Assembly (NCBI GenBank): GCA_039720395.1
Contig: CM077831.1
Location: forward strand, 3,142,003 to 3,206,002
Source: Liquidambar formosana
Taxonomy: Eukaryota > Streptophyta > Magnoliopsida > Saxifragales > Altingiaceae
Reading direction: 5' to 3'
DNA length: 64,000 bases
In this document: positions 12,441 to 22,950 of the stretch, in pieces
Position numbering within the stretch: position 1 is the stretch's first letter
How the letters are laid out: the number at the start of each line of letters is the position of its first letter
Notes under the pieces: generated by a model
What the model was told of the DNA's origin: nothing
The model's input: the letters and a program-made list of their open reading frames with translations, nothing else
Databases searched by the model: none
Program-made: the position numbers and the translations under genes

Positions 12441-12669
12441 TTTTCTTCAGATTCTATGATTAGTATTTGTATTATGGGACTTCATTTTTCATCCATTGCA
12501 TCAAGTTTTTGTCCCCTATTTTGCTCTATTTTTTGGTGTTTCATGTTTTCTTGTTGCCCTGCTAATCTTTGTGTTCATGGGACTTCCAATTTGGGTCCAA
12601 AGAATGGGTGTAATCTTTTGCTCTAATTCATCAATGAAATGAAATTCTTTTGGCTGACCCAAAGAAAAA

Positions 12670-13995
12670 TTAAATAAATAAAAAAACAAAGAAGCTCTTG
12701 TTTTACTTCTCCCTCTCTCTTTTTTGGTTTCTTTTTTTTTTGGTTAACTTTTTGTTTCACTAATTGGATTATGAAGTTTGAGACTAATTGTTCTGCCATC
12801 TAATTTTTTTTTTTTTGCCCCTCAAATAATCTGTAGTTAATTTGGTTAGATCATTGTGTAGCAGATTGCTATTTTGATAGGCAAAGCATATGAAGAGACT
12901 TTCTGGCCATTTTACTTGTTTGGTTGGAATGGAGTGGGTGGGAATGGAATTTGATTCCACTCCATCCATTCCATTCCAACCAAACAAACATGGCCTCAAT
13001 GATTATCATTATTTTATGAACGCAATGCTATACAAAATTTCTGTTTCTTTTTCATTTTTATTTTACATAAATTCCATAATGAATGATGGGCTCATCTTCA
13101 ACTACAAGCGAAAAAAGAAGAAGAGAATAGGCTCATGACCTTCCATCAGTCCTGTTTAAAAATCCTGTTTATAAAGTATTTTTCTTGATTTAAAATCTCA
13201 TTATACTTTCCTAATTATAATGTGAAAATTGGGGCCATTAAAGCAACAGATTTTGGCCTATGGCAGGATAGTTTAGTGACATTTGATTTACTTATTAAGT
13301 GAGTGATTTCGGGTTCAAAATTAAGAAAAAACATTGGTATTCTGGCTTGCAGAGTTGTGTTTATCTGGCCGGGAGTTTACTATGCTCCTTCCTTTGTCTG
13401 TATGACTACTGCCTGCCTTGTTTCCCATGTACCTACCTTTCATGCACTGACCCAGGGCCCCTCTGGGGTTCTAAAGTTGGCAAGTTCTTGTGTTAGCAGG
13501 GGAGAAAGGAAGAAAATTATGACTGGAAACATTGCGTTGAACATAACTAGGCATTCTATACACTAATGCAGCTCCTTAAGCCGTTTCGTTCGTTTCTCAA
13601 CAAGTTGTGATAAAGGTTTTTGTTGATATTAAGGGAGGGAGGGTTAGGGTAGTATATGGGTAAATTCTATCGATTGTCGAAAGAAAAAAAAAACAACAGA
13701 TTTTGAAAAACTTTTTTGTACAAAATTGTTGAAAATAATGAAAAGTATCTTCATGAAAACCTTAACAAAACTTTTAAAAGTACAAAATAAATAAGGGATG
13801 AAAGGTAGCCGACAGAAGCCCCTTCAAGATGGTATCTGGGGCTGAGAATGAGATCTCTCTCAGCGTGGCCCCAAAGGCCCCTTGGTGGTGGACTAGGTTT
13901 CAAAGAAATTCCTTTCTCTAAGAGGTCCAAGCCATAATTGCTAATGATCCAACCTCGCCACTAATCCAGTCCAATTTTTGTTGATATTGGATTTT
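12670..13995. other. Spacer between the inverted-repeat arms, with a MITE remnant
   Basis: No coding domain is recognised. At 12912-12991 there is a foldback remnant with TTGTTTGGTTGGAATGG and the complementary CCATTCCAACCAAACAAA, the same family as the complete MITE at 50401-50602. Near 13655-13672 TGGGTAAATTCTATCGATTG is one of three copies in the window (inverted here) of a motif also at 16042 and 57740. Confidence 0.5.
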
Positions 13996-14255
13996 TTTTT
14001 TCTTTGGGTCAGCCAAAAGAATTTCATTTCATTGATGAATTAGAACAAAAGATTACACCCATTCTTTGGACCCAAACTAAAAGTCCCATGAACACAAAGA
14101 TTAGCAGGGCAATAAGAATCATGAAACACCAAAAAATAGAGCAAAACAGGGGACAAAAACTTGATGCAATGGACGGAAAATGAAGTCCGAAAATACAAAT
14201 ACTAATCATAGAATCTAAAAAAAACACCAACCCATATAGCTTTTTTCTCCTCCTC

Positions 14256-14576
14256 CTACGTCCACCGAAGTTGCTCGCACTTACGAATCAATAAGCTTTT
14301 CTCTTCCTCCAACTTCTCTCTGTCTTTCTGGTATTTTTCTTTCTCTTTCTTCAGTTTCTCTTTGCATTCATCCTCTATCTTCAACTTTTCTTGATATTCC
14401 TTCTCCAATCTCTCTCTTGCCTTCTTCATCGATGCTTCCTTTTCATCACACTTGCCTTTCGCTTTCGATTTCACAATTTCTTCGTCGCATGTGCCCTTTT
14501 CTTGCTTTGGAACAACTTTCTCTTTGTCCTCCATGTTTGCTTTCACAAGTTCTTCTCGGTTGCTTTTGCATGTCAC
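14256..14576 (-). CDS. Charged coiled-coil reading frame in the right arm of the inverted-repeat element
   Basis: An open frame of 106 residues, very rich in Lys and Glu (for example EKLKKEKEKYQKDREKLEEE), with heptad-like spacing over most of its length, so a long coiled coil is likely. It has no catalytic motif and I do not recognise the family. An upstream in-frame extension (NIENEKNKN-like) exists without a start codon, so it could be an exon rather than a complete gene. The same frame sits in the opposite arm at 12060-12430. If transcribed across both arms the RNA would fold into an 880-bp duplex. Expression is unproven. Confidence 0.35.
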   Translation of the reverse strand: MTCKSNREELVKANMEDKEKVVPKQEKGTCDEEIVKSKAKGKCDEKEASMKKARERLEKEYQEKLKIEDECKEKLKKEKEKYQKDREKLEEEKSLLIRKCEQLRWT

Positions 14577-14966
14577 ATTCTTGTTTTTCTCCTTTTCAAT
14601 GTTTGTGGAAGAATTGATTTAACTATATACATCATCAATTGTGAAATGTGAATTCGTATAAAGAGTTAGTACGTGTAATACATCATCAATTGTGAAATGG
14701 TTGAGTTAAGAGTACTTAAGACTTAATCAAATCACATTTAAAAAAATAAAATTTCTGTACAAATAATGGCCCCAAAATTTTATATGGGAAGTTAAGCTTT
14801 ATTGCCTCACCGGAGTTCAGGTCGCCAGCGACGAGTGGGGTTGCTTTCCAGGCGAGGGTTTGCTGCGATGGGGGAGGGCGGGGCATTTCCTATTGTAAGG
14901 TCATTGACCAAGTTATTTCAACAATTATGGTAAAATATAACTTATTTCCACTTCTATGGTTAATCG

Positions 14967-15215
14967 TGGTGGGTCAACACGATTTTGCAAAATCGTGTTG
15001 GCCCAACACGATTTTGGCCCATTTTTATACACCCAGATCAGCCTGTATAAGGTGTGTATGTGAAGCCCAAAATCGTGTTGGGCCACCACGATTTTAGTGT
15101 AAATCGTGGTGGCCCAACACGATTTTGGCCTATTTCTATACACCCCTCAGACCGTATAGGGTGTGTATGTAAAGCCCAAAATTGTGGTGGCCCAACACGA
15201 TTTTGGGGTAAAACA
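14967..15215 (+). repeat. Palindrome cluster built on AAAATCGTGTTGG
   Basis: AAAATCGTGTTGG (14989-15001) and its complement CCAACACGATTTT (15003-15015) form a near-perfect 13-bp-arm palindrome. Variants with GTGGTGG in one arm follow to 15212. They are separated by a repeated spacer containing TATACACCC...GTATAGGGTGTGTATGT, which itself can fold. The same arrangement is present in R copy 2 (42850-43105), and a shorter version stands at 34675-34803 outside R. Confidence 0.8.
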
Positions 15216-16035
15216 CTGCGTTTGGTATTCATTCCTCTTTCCCCCAAATTTTTAGATCTGAGATTCATTCTCCACCCCCGCTTTCTCCCTCCTCTTTCCC
15301 TCCTCTCTCTTCCTCTCAAATCCACGCACTACCGGCGACGAGCTTCTCCCCCGTCGGCTGGACGGTGCTCCACCCCGCCAGTCGTCAGAATCCCCTATCT
15401 ATCTCTTTCCCTCGTTGGCTAGACGGCAGTTTTGCGTTCTCTCCTATCTTTCTCTTCCCCGTCGATTCTCAGATCCACTCACCGGCGAGCTTTTCCCCCG
15501 TCGGCGGGATGGCGTTCCGCTCCCTCCTATCTCTCTCCCTCATCCACTCACCGATTTGCTCGCAGATCTGCTCACGTGAAGCGACGAGCCTCTCCCCCGT
15601 CGGCTAAATGGCGCTCCCTGCCCCTGCTCGATCTCTCTCGAGTCCCGATCCCCCTCACCATCGGCGCACTCCAACTTCGGCCGTCGGCAGATCCTTACCC
15701 CTCGAAACCCAGGTATGTTTCTTTATTTTATTTTTTGTGGGTGAATTTTGGATCAAATGATATATATATATATCCCCTTTGTGGTTGGAATGCTTGTTGG
15801 TTGAAACATTGTATGCATAATCTGTAAAAAAAAATTCATTATGCCTTCATGAGTATTATTGAAAGTTGATTTCTTTAGTTCCTGTGTTAATCTCAACAAT
15901 AAGAACTAGTGTTGATAATTCTATAAAATATGGGTACCACTGAATTTTGAATCATAGATGCTAAGCAGGCAAATGGTTACTTAAAGAAAAACCAAGCTTA
16001 ATAAGTAGTGGACTGCTCAGGGACGAAACCATTTG

Positions 16036-16455
16036 ACAATCAATAGAATTTACCCATATCTCTAACCCTAATATCAATAAATGGGCCGCTATCAATACTT
16101 CTCCACAAACTTGAATTCTAGATCACTCACTCAATATTTACAAAAAATAAGTAAATAATTGTGAATTTGTAACAATTGTTGATGGCGTCAAGCAACATAA
16201 ATTAGTAACGGGGGAATGAAGTGTAATTATGATTGCTAAAGATTTTATATGGTTTTTGATGTTGTAAGGGCGTTTTCTTATTCGTGTGCAGTGAATTTCA
16301 ATGTATTGGATACATCTATATTTGTAGAAGTGTAAATTTTTGTGCTTAGCCTAATTGTTGATTCAGTTTAGGCACGATGAAATGGAGCATATTAAAAAAA
16401 GGTCTTAGGTCCTGGCTTAATTAACTAGCTATTTCACCTACCTTTTATTACCTTT

Positions 16456-16488
<33 letters not shown>

Positions 16489-17722
16489 TGTTTTTGTTTG
16501 TGTTCTCGTTATTATTTATCTTATTTGTCAGAAGTAGATAAGTGAAAGCTATCAGGTGTGGTCTAATATGAAAAAAGGAGAAAGTGCCCATATAGGTAAG
16601 TGGAGAATATGGGTGAAATAGAGGGATGCAATAACATTACTCATAACATATATCTACATGAAACACAAAAATCATGTTTGTTTAATTGGAATGGGATGAA
16701 TGGAAATGAAATCTGATTTCATATTTAAAATAATTTAGAATGAAAAATAATTCGAAACGGTTGTTCAAACACGTTATTTGATTTATTTTTCATTTAAATT
16801 ACATCATCTAAACACATTGTTTAGAATGAATTAAAATATGATTCATTTTATCTATTCATTCTATCTGAACAAACATAACCGTAGTGGGAAAAAAAAAAAA
16901 GAAAAAGAAGAAGAAGATGGCGTTTTGAAAAGTTTGTCCGCTACGTTTTTGCGGCGACGGTGTAATGTGAAAGGTTGAAAAAAGGAGAGAAGAAGAAGCA
17001 GTGAAAGGTTGAAGTAGTGAGAGGTTGAAAAAGTGGCAGGGGTGGTGACAAAGCTGTCCTACACTAAAAGAAAAGTTGGGAAATTACCTATCCATTCGCC
17101 TTATTAGGACTAATTCCCAAGAAGGATGCTTTGACTACCAACTTATTTTTGTTCGTAGTAGTTTATAGTAAAGTCAGTTGCCAGTTTGTTACACGTTAAT
17201 AATTAGAGAAATTACTACAAAGAAGTGAATGTTTAGGTAATTCCATCAGAGTGGTACATGAAAAAGCTTTCAACATACGTTATCTATGTGATGTCACTGA
17301 ATTGGCAATTATAGAAGGCTGTAGAAAAAAAAGGAAAATGAAGAGTGAAAAATTATGGCCCTTAGGGAGGGGGACCATGGACAATCAACAATCATTCCCA
17401 CGTATCTATCTTCCATACACTGAGTGAACAGAGTGAGCTATAATAGCATTGAACATATACACAATAACTTTAAGGTAAAAGGTAAAAAATAAATAAATAA
17501 ATAAATAAAAAAGAAAAGAAAGAAAGACAAACAAATAAACCATTTTTATGGGCCCAAACGAGGGTATTCTAGCTCATTCGGCCTGATCGCAGGGCTAGTT
17601 TTGAGGGTAAGTGAGTAAGGTAACCGCTTGAGGCTTCACATGTTGGCTAAAAAATGAGGGTCCTATTTTGGGACTAACTCTTGTAGTAGGCTTAATTTTA
17701 TTTATTTTTTTTTTTTTTCCAA
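16036..17722. other. Intergenic, mostly featureless
   Basis: No gene recognised. TCAATAGAATTTACCCATA at 16042-16060 recurs near 13655 (inverted) and 57740. 16673-16890 is a diverged foldback with ATGTTTGTTTAATTGGAATGG at one end and CATTCTATCTGAACAAACAT at the other, probably a decayed relative of the MITE at 50401. A-rich and (TAAA)n tracts lie near 17485-17520. Confidence 0.4.
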
Positions 17723-17897
17723 GGGAACGGTTATTGCAATCTTTTAATTTTATTTGCACACCCCACTATTTTTTATATATCAAGGTTTTATGAAAAAATA
17801 AAAGGTTTTTATAAAAATTTGTTACGTGATCCTCTAGAAAACATCATTTTAAACAACTTTGCAAAATAAAGTTTTTTCAAAATCTATCGTTTAAATA

Positions 17898-17936
<39 letters not shown>

Positions 17937-18130
17937 ATTTATCATTGACTATCTCTATTTAATTTTTTGGCAAAATATCCACTTAAACAAAATATTTTAG
18001 AAAAACATTCTCCTGCAAAGTTGTTCAAAATGATGTTTTCTAGTAGATTACGTGATCACTTTTATTAAAAACCTTTCATATTTTTCTAAAACCTTAAGAA
18101 ATTAAAATCAATGGGATGTGCCCACAAACT
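17723..18130. mobile_element. MITE of the GGGAACGGCTATTGCA family, copy C (decayed, holds a TA run)
   Basis: Starts GGGAACGGTTATTGCAAT. The left half (AAGGTTTTATG...AAAGGTTTTTATA...AACATCATTTTAAACAACTTTGCAAA) is complementary to the right half up to about 18110, so the whole piece can fold. It aligns with copies A (33874) and B (34270). A (TA)n run of about 32 bp at 17900-17930 has grown near the centre. The right terminus is too eroded to place exactly. Confidence 0.75.
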
Positions 18131-18224
18131 TTATGTTGTACTAGTGAAAAAAAGAAAAAAAAAAAAATTTGAGTACGGAAGGCCCCATTTTAAGAGCTCG
18201 CCTAGAGCCCCAAAAAACTTGGAA

Positions 18225-18375
18225 CTGGCCATGCTTGGTTGCCTAGATTAATCCTCCGTGATGCACAAATCACTCGCAAATTCATGCATTTGATAGTGAA
18301 GAAGCAGAGACTCGAACTTAGGATTAATGGTTCCTGAGCCGCAGTCCTTTGCCATCTGCACTACTCTCATAGGTT
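18225..18375 (-). repeat. Possible tRNA-derived SINE
   Basis: On the minus strand TAGTGCAGATGG matches the RNA polymerase III box A pattern, and AAGTTCGAGTC about 40 nt downstream matches box B. No clear target duplication or A-tail was found, so this is tentative. Confidence 0.35.
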
Positions 18376-18540
18376 AAATAAATCAAATTTACCTTTAATT
18401 TTTTTTATTATTCAAATATGAATATAAATTAAAGAAAGATGAGAAGTGAGAATGAAAAAGAATAGAATTTGGGTTTTATTATTGACTGTTTTGCAACAAA
18501 TATGAATTTTAACTGTTACAAAATGTTTAGGAAAATTTGG

Positions 18541-19270
18541 ATATCAATTAAGGAGGATTAGAGAAGGAAAAGGAGTAAGGCCTAGATTTTAGAGGAAACC
18601 GTAACTAATTTCCTCACTGTCGAATCCCCTGACCAAATAAAATTTCTGACCCAACGTTGAACCTACTTCAATAATGTAGCAGGCCAAGCATAAACCATAA
18701 ACAAGTGAAGAAACATTGGAAAGATAAATTGCCTTTACCAACTAAACTCTACCTGCTAATGAGAGAAAATGACTATGCCAACCCTCAAGTTTAGCCTTAG
18801 GTTTATCTGCTATTGCTTGCAAATAAGATCTCTTAGGCTTCCCTTTAAATATGGGAACCCCAAGATAAATAAAAGGAATTGAACCAATGTAATTCCCAAA
18901 CATTGACTAATAGCATGACTTCTATAAGTAGCACCTTTCCCCACAAACACTATACTTTTAGATTTATTGATAACTTGGCCAGAAACAGAACCATATAAGT
19001 CAAAGAACTCTATTAAGGACTTAAAGCAGTAAGTAGAACCCTTACAAAACACTAACATATCATCAGCAAAAAGAAGATGAGTTGGAACCATGATCCTCTG
19101 GGAAAAGAGATGGGACGAACTTTCTGCAAAGCAACCAGACTAGAGATTCCCCTACTAGGCACTTCTTTAGCTAAGCAAAATAAGATTGGAGATAGGAGGA
19201 TCACCCTGCCTAACTCCTCTACTGCAACTGAAAAATCCTGAAGGGAGTTGCATACGCAACCTAAGGGCAT
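18541..19270 (-). pseudogene. L1-type LINE reverse transcriptase fragment
   Basis: Two overlapping minus-strand frames form one broken RT. 19270-19052 has a PLSPILF-type segment (LLSPILFCLAKEV); 19091-18810 has THLLFADDMLVFCKGS, the FADD catalytic motif of LINE RT, followed by SGQVINKSKS. Downstream, in further frames to about 18560, KLEGW and LSLAGRV are the usual post-RT motifs of plant L1 elements. It lacks the endonuclease and 5' part, so it is a truncated, dead insertion. Confidence 0.85.
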
Positions 19271-20983
19271 ATTCGAATCCTAATAAGAACAGTCCAACAT
19301 TTACAAAAAGCAAATCATATATATCAAATAACAAGCTTAAACATATATGACCTATGAGCGGAAGGAATATTTGCTTGGCTTATGCATACTTTACCATTGA
19401 TGATAAAAAAATGCAATGAGCACGCGTACACAAACAAGAACTAATAGATATTCAAGGCATGATAAGAACAGATTATAAAACCTCTTAATCCTAAATAAAC
19501 ATGCTAAAACATGGCAAAAGGCCTGTATACCCATATTCATGCAAAACTATCAAGAAATAAAATACCCCTACCATTATTCATGCAATTTTGCTAGCATCAA
19601 CTCAACCTGATAATTGCTATAATCATATAAAATCAATCAAAAGAGTATTAGGATATTACCCTCAGGTTTATGCGCTTTAAGTTCCACAGAGTATTCCTTT
19701 CGAGCCTTCGAAATCGCAGTATGAATCCTTAATTTGGGGTTTTTGGGGCTAGGTTTATGGTAGCTCTCTTGAGTTAGGTTCCATCCCCTGACCTAGTTCA
19801 ATAGATATGAATATATAGGGGTCATTAGGGTTTGTGGGAGTTATCCCGGCTCGCTAGCCGAATCATACTAAAAATCAGGTTTTCTATATTAGTGGGTAAT
19901 TTCTTTTTTTTTTTTTTTTTTTTTTTTTGTAACCCTAAGGGAGGCTTAATTTTTAGAAAAATGTGCTTCTTTGACTATGCTTGTGGTTGGATTGCTTGTT
20001 GGACTTCTTTGAATATGGGAAACGGCTAAAAAAACACGTTTGTGGTTGGATTGCTTGATGGTGAATATTGGATAGAAAGTTTTTTTTTTTTTTTTTTTAA
20101 TTTCTTTGTGGTTGGACTGCACGTAGTGTGACTTGAGTCATTTTAGTGACATTAATAATAATCCCCTTTCATTAAGCTCTGTATAAAGCACCTTTACTAT
20201 CCCTACACATGCAATCATATACATTATTCCGTAAACAAATTTATGTATGCTTACACAAATTGCTTGATGCACAAAATATATGGTTTCGTTTTATTTGTGG
20301 AAATTTTATTTCTCTTTTTTTCACTTTTTCTACTCAGGTTTTGATGAACAATACCTATGGACCTGCCAAGTACCAATTGATTGCTAAAGCATGGAGCGAT
20401 TTGAAAAGATTGATTTTTGTCTCCAGTCATTTTTGTTTGATTCATTTTGGGTTGTAATTTCTATAGGATTTGGTTTGATTTGTATGCTGAAGATGGATGT
20501 AAACTCCTTTTTAAAAATAAAAAATAAAAATTATTGTTGGCTTCTGAATTAATGTTTGATGTTGTACAGGTTAATAAGTCGATAACTTGGGATATCCTAG
20601 CTATAGATAGGGTCATGCCGATTTTATTTTTATTTATTTTTAATTTTTTGTCTTGGAATTTTTCTAGAATCATAGTTGGAATTGTAACTTTGAATAAGGT
20701 TCGATTTGGCATTTTGTTCTAGCACAATGGACATGTTTGTTAAAATTTCAGGCTTATGGGAGGGTTTAGTGCAACCCAATGTGCATATTTTCACGACCTC
20801 AATCCAACTCCATTGTAGGCTAGCTTCATTTTCACTTGGTTGAAATTGCATCATGCCTTTGGGCTCTAAAATGCATTTTTTCAAAAACCAAGACAGATAT
20901 TTGCCTGGTTAATCCAATTGTATTGTTGGTGGTTTACAACGTCACTAGTCATTTAATTATTATATCAATTAGGCGAGTGATTT
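19271..20983. other. Intergenic; no gene recognised
   Basis: Homopolymer T tracts occur at 19904-19928 and 20081-20098, with TGTGGTTGGAYTGCTTG-like repeats around 15779, 19981, 20041 and 20107. A segment after an acceptor-like CTCAG at 20332-20338 (VLMNNTYGPAKYQLIAKAW in translation) looks exon-like but I cannot identify it. Confidence 0.35.
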
Positions 20984-21048
20984 AAACTCAAATCTCTTAC
21001 TATGCCAAGGGAAAGGAAAAAAAAAAAAAAAAACTCAAATCTCTTACT
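20984..21048 (+). repeat. Tiny retroposed insertion with long target duplication
   Basis: ACTCAAATCTCTTACT stands at 20986-21001 and again at 21033-21048 (plus one or two ambiguous A residues). Between them is only ATGCCAAGGGAAAGG and a run of A. A long direct duplication with a poly(A) tail is the signature of target-primed reverse transcription, here of a nearly completely 5'-truncated RNA. Confidence 0.7.
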
Positions 21049-21098
21049 TGAGGAGGACATTTTACATCATTTATTTCTTTCTTTTCAAAATATCTATA

Positions 21099-21132
<34 letters not shown>

Positions 21133-21135
<3 letters not shown>

Positions 21136-21844
21136 GTTTGATCACCTCAGGGATATCCCATTCCTCATTTTAACGAGATAGTTGAAGGACAGCCGTTGGA
21201 TGAAATCTAACTGTCCCCAATTGAAACAAAAGCCAAACATTAAAAAAACTCATGAGAAGCCCTTCATTTCTGCACATTCTGCAAAGTTAGAAAAGTAACC
21301 TTGAAAACCGTTCCCTCACTCTCTCTCTCTGCATCTCTCACCCTCTTTGTTGCAAAAGAAAAAAAAAATTGAAATCTTCTTACCAAAAAAAAAAATTTGA
21401 AATCTTTTGTGAAGCATAGAAAAAAATAAATACAATATTTATTATTAAAAAAAAAAACGTCTCCGACGTTGACCGTGGACGTATCTGACCTTTTCTCGCC
21501 GAGAGCACAGGGAACGGAGAGAGACAGAGAGAGTGAGTGAATGGAGAAAGACAGGGAGGATGAGAGATGCAGAGAGAGTGGGAGTGAGGGAACGGAGAGA
21601 GTAGGAGATGAAAATCAAAAAAGCTATTTTTGTTTGCAATGTGGAGAAGTGTGTGAGAAGCTTCTCACGGTTTTCAAGGTTACTTTTCTAACTTTGCAGA
21701 ATGTGCAGCAATGAAGGGCTTCTCATGATTTTTTTAATGTTTGGCTTTTGTTTCAATCGGGGATTGTTAGATTTCATCCAACGGCTGTCCTTCAACTATC
21801 CTGTTAAAGTGAGGAATGGGATATCCTTGAGGTGATCAAACCTC
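21133..21844. mobile_element. Foldback/MITE element in TA repeats, 180-bp inverted arms
   Basis: 21133-21311 (GAGGTTTGATCACCTCAGG...) and 21667-21844 are near-perfect reverse complements, and complementarity continues less perfectly inward (CTCTCTGCATCTCTC against GAGATGCAGAGAG). Both ends abut (TA)n, consistent with TA target use. No open frame of note. It contains GACAGCCGTTGGATGAAATC in each arm. Confidence 0.8.
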
Positions 21845-22357
21845 TATATATATATATATATATATATATAGATATATATATACATATATACATGATCATG
21901 TTCCCATTAGTATATATTGATATAAGTTATATCAGTACCATACATTGGGAGTTGTACCCTTTATATTGATTCAATGTACCTCACATCCCACTAATGTACA
22001 AAGTACATTTCTTAATACGGGTTTTGATATAAGTTATTTTAGCACGTACTTACTTGATTATTATCCTATATATATATATATATATATATATAGATTTCCA
22101 CATGCATTGGGAGTTGTACCCTTTACTTGATTATTATCCTATATCTGCGAGGATATAGATTCGTAGTTCTTTTTTATTCTCTTTCCAACATTTTCTCATC
22201 AACCAATGTGTCTAAGAAAATTCCTTTGAAAAAAATTCCTGGAATTATTTTTGTGTGAAACGAATTGTTGTCATGCATCCATTCATTTATGATTTTTTTT
22301 TTAATAATAAAATAAAGGAAGTTTGTTCGTAAAATGTCTATCTAATTGGGTTTTCAG
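21845..22357. other. Short intergenic or intronic stretch upstream of the NSE4 exons
   Basis: Contains (TA)n at 21846-21870 and 22069-22092 and a repeated TTGGGAGTTGTACCCTTTA at 21947-21965 and 22109-22127. The N-terminal exons of NSE4 were not found here. Confidence 0.4.
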
Positions 22358-22641
22358 TTCAAAAGCCAAGGGAACAAGTTTGCAGATGTAGAGGCTCTGT
22401 TGGACATTGCCAATACTTTGATGACCTCTGTCAAGTCATAGAGCAGTGAGGGTGTTACCCCATCCGATTTTGTAGACCTTTTACTCAGAGACTTTGTTCA
22501 ACGACATGGAGTTAGAGCCACAGCAGAGAATGCAGAGAATGCAATTCAATGGAAAGATGTTGGGCTTGCCGTTATCACATATTTTCAGGGTGGGACATGG
22601 GTGTTGCACCATGTGAGTTTTTACTAGTACCCTTCCCCTAT

Positions 22642-22950
22642 GGCTATGTTTGGTACGCGGGATTAATAGGTTGGATAGGATAGGATTATTGGATAAACAA
22701 AAAATCTTTGGTTGCTTTGTTTGGAGTGAGAAAGATGGTCTCTTAGACAATTTTTTATCCCATTGTTATTTTAAATGAGATAGCATTCTAGGATAAAAAT
22801 ATACTACCTTTCTTGGTAGGTTTATTATATCCCATATATGGAGGATATAACTATCTTATGGATAGTATATCTCTTATTTAAAAATAACATAAAGCACATG
22901 AAAATGATATGTTTATCCTATCTGACCTATCCGGTATACCAAACATAGCA
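22642..22950. mobile_element. MITE in NSE4 intron 1
   Basis: Ends GGCTATGTTTGGTA and TACCAAACATAGC are terminal inverted repeats about 309 bp apart, bordered by TAT on both sides (22639-22641 and 22951-22953). Size and three-base duplication suggest a PIF/Harbinger-type MITE. No coding content. Confidence 0.65.

Larger units (their letters stand above)
6243..14875. mobile_element. Long inverted-repeat (foldback/MULE-like) element, interrupted by a gypsy insertion
   Basis: The outer ends TCCCCCATCGCAGCAAAC (from 6243) and its complement (to 14875) are terminal inverted repeats. The left arm is 6243-6291 plus 11832-12669; the right arm is 13996-14875. Arms are about 880 bp and nearly identical when the gypsy element is removed, and the spacer is about 1.3 kb. 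Comparison with R copy 2 shows the element interrupts R between 6242 and 14876. A clean target duplication is not evident. Long arms fit a Mutator-like or foldback transposon; no transposase is seen. Each arm carries the same coiled-coil reading frame. Confidence 0.75.
5849..16035 (+). repeat. Dispersed repeat R, copy 1 (interrupted)
   Basis: Segments 5849-6242 and 14876-16035 together align in reverse complement with 42012-43571, which is continuous. The two R segments are separated by the inverted-repeat element (6243-14875), and the left end is cut by the copia LTR. R has a GC-rich half (Arg/Ser/Pro-rich in translation, 15240-15710, with a repeated CGACGAGCYTCTCCCCCGTC module), a cluster of palindromes, and a splice-donor-like CCAG/GTATG at about 15713. 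It may be the 5' part of a larger transposon or a duplicated gene 5' region; no known coding domain is visible. Homology ends at CCATTTG (16035). Confidence 0.7.

Noticed and set aside
12189..12626. 145-residue frame taken as a complete gene
   Set aside because: Its C-terminal third runs into arm sequence that is not conserved as protein in the other arm, and an upstream stop shows it is a broken copy.
18290..18370. tRNA gene
   Set aside because: Box A and box B are present, but no cloverleaf with acceptor pairing forms; a SINE remnant is the better reading.
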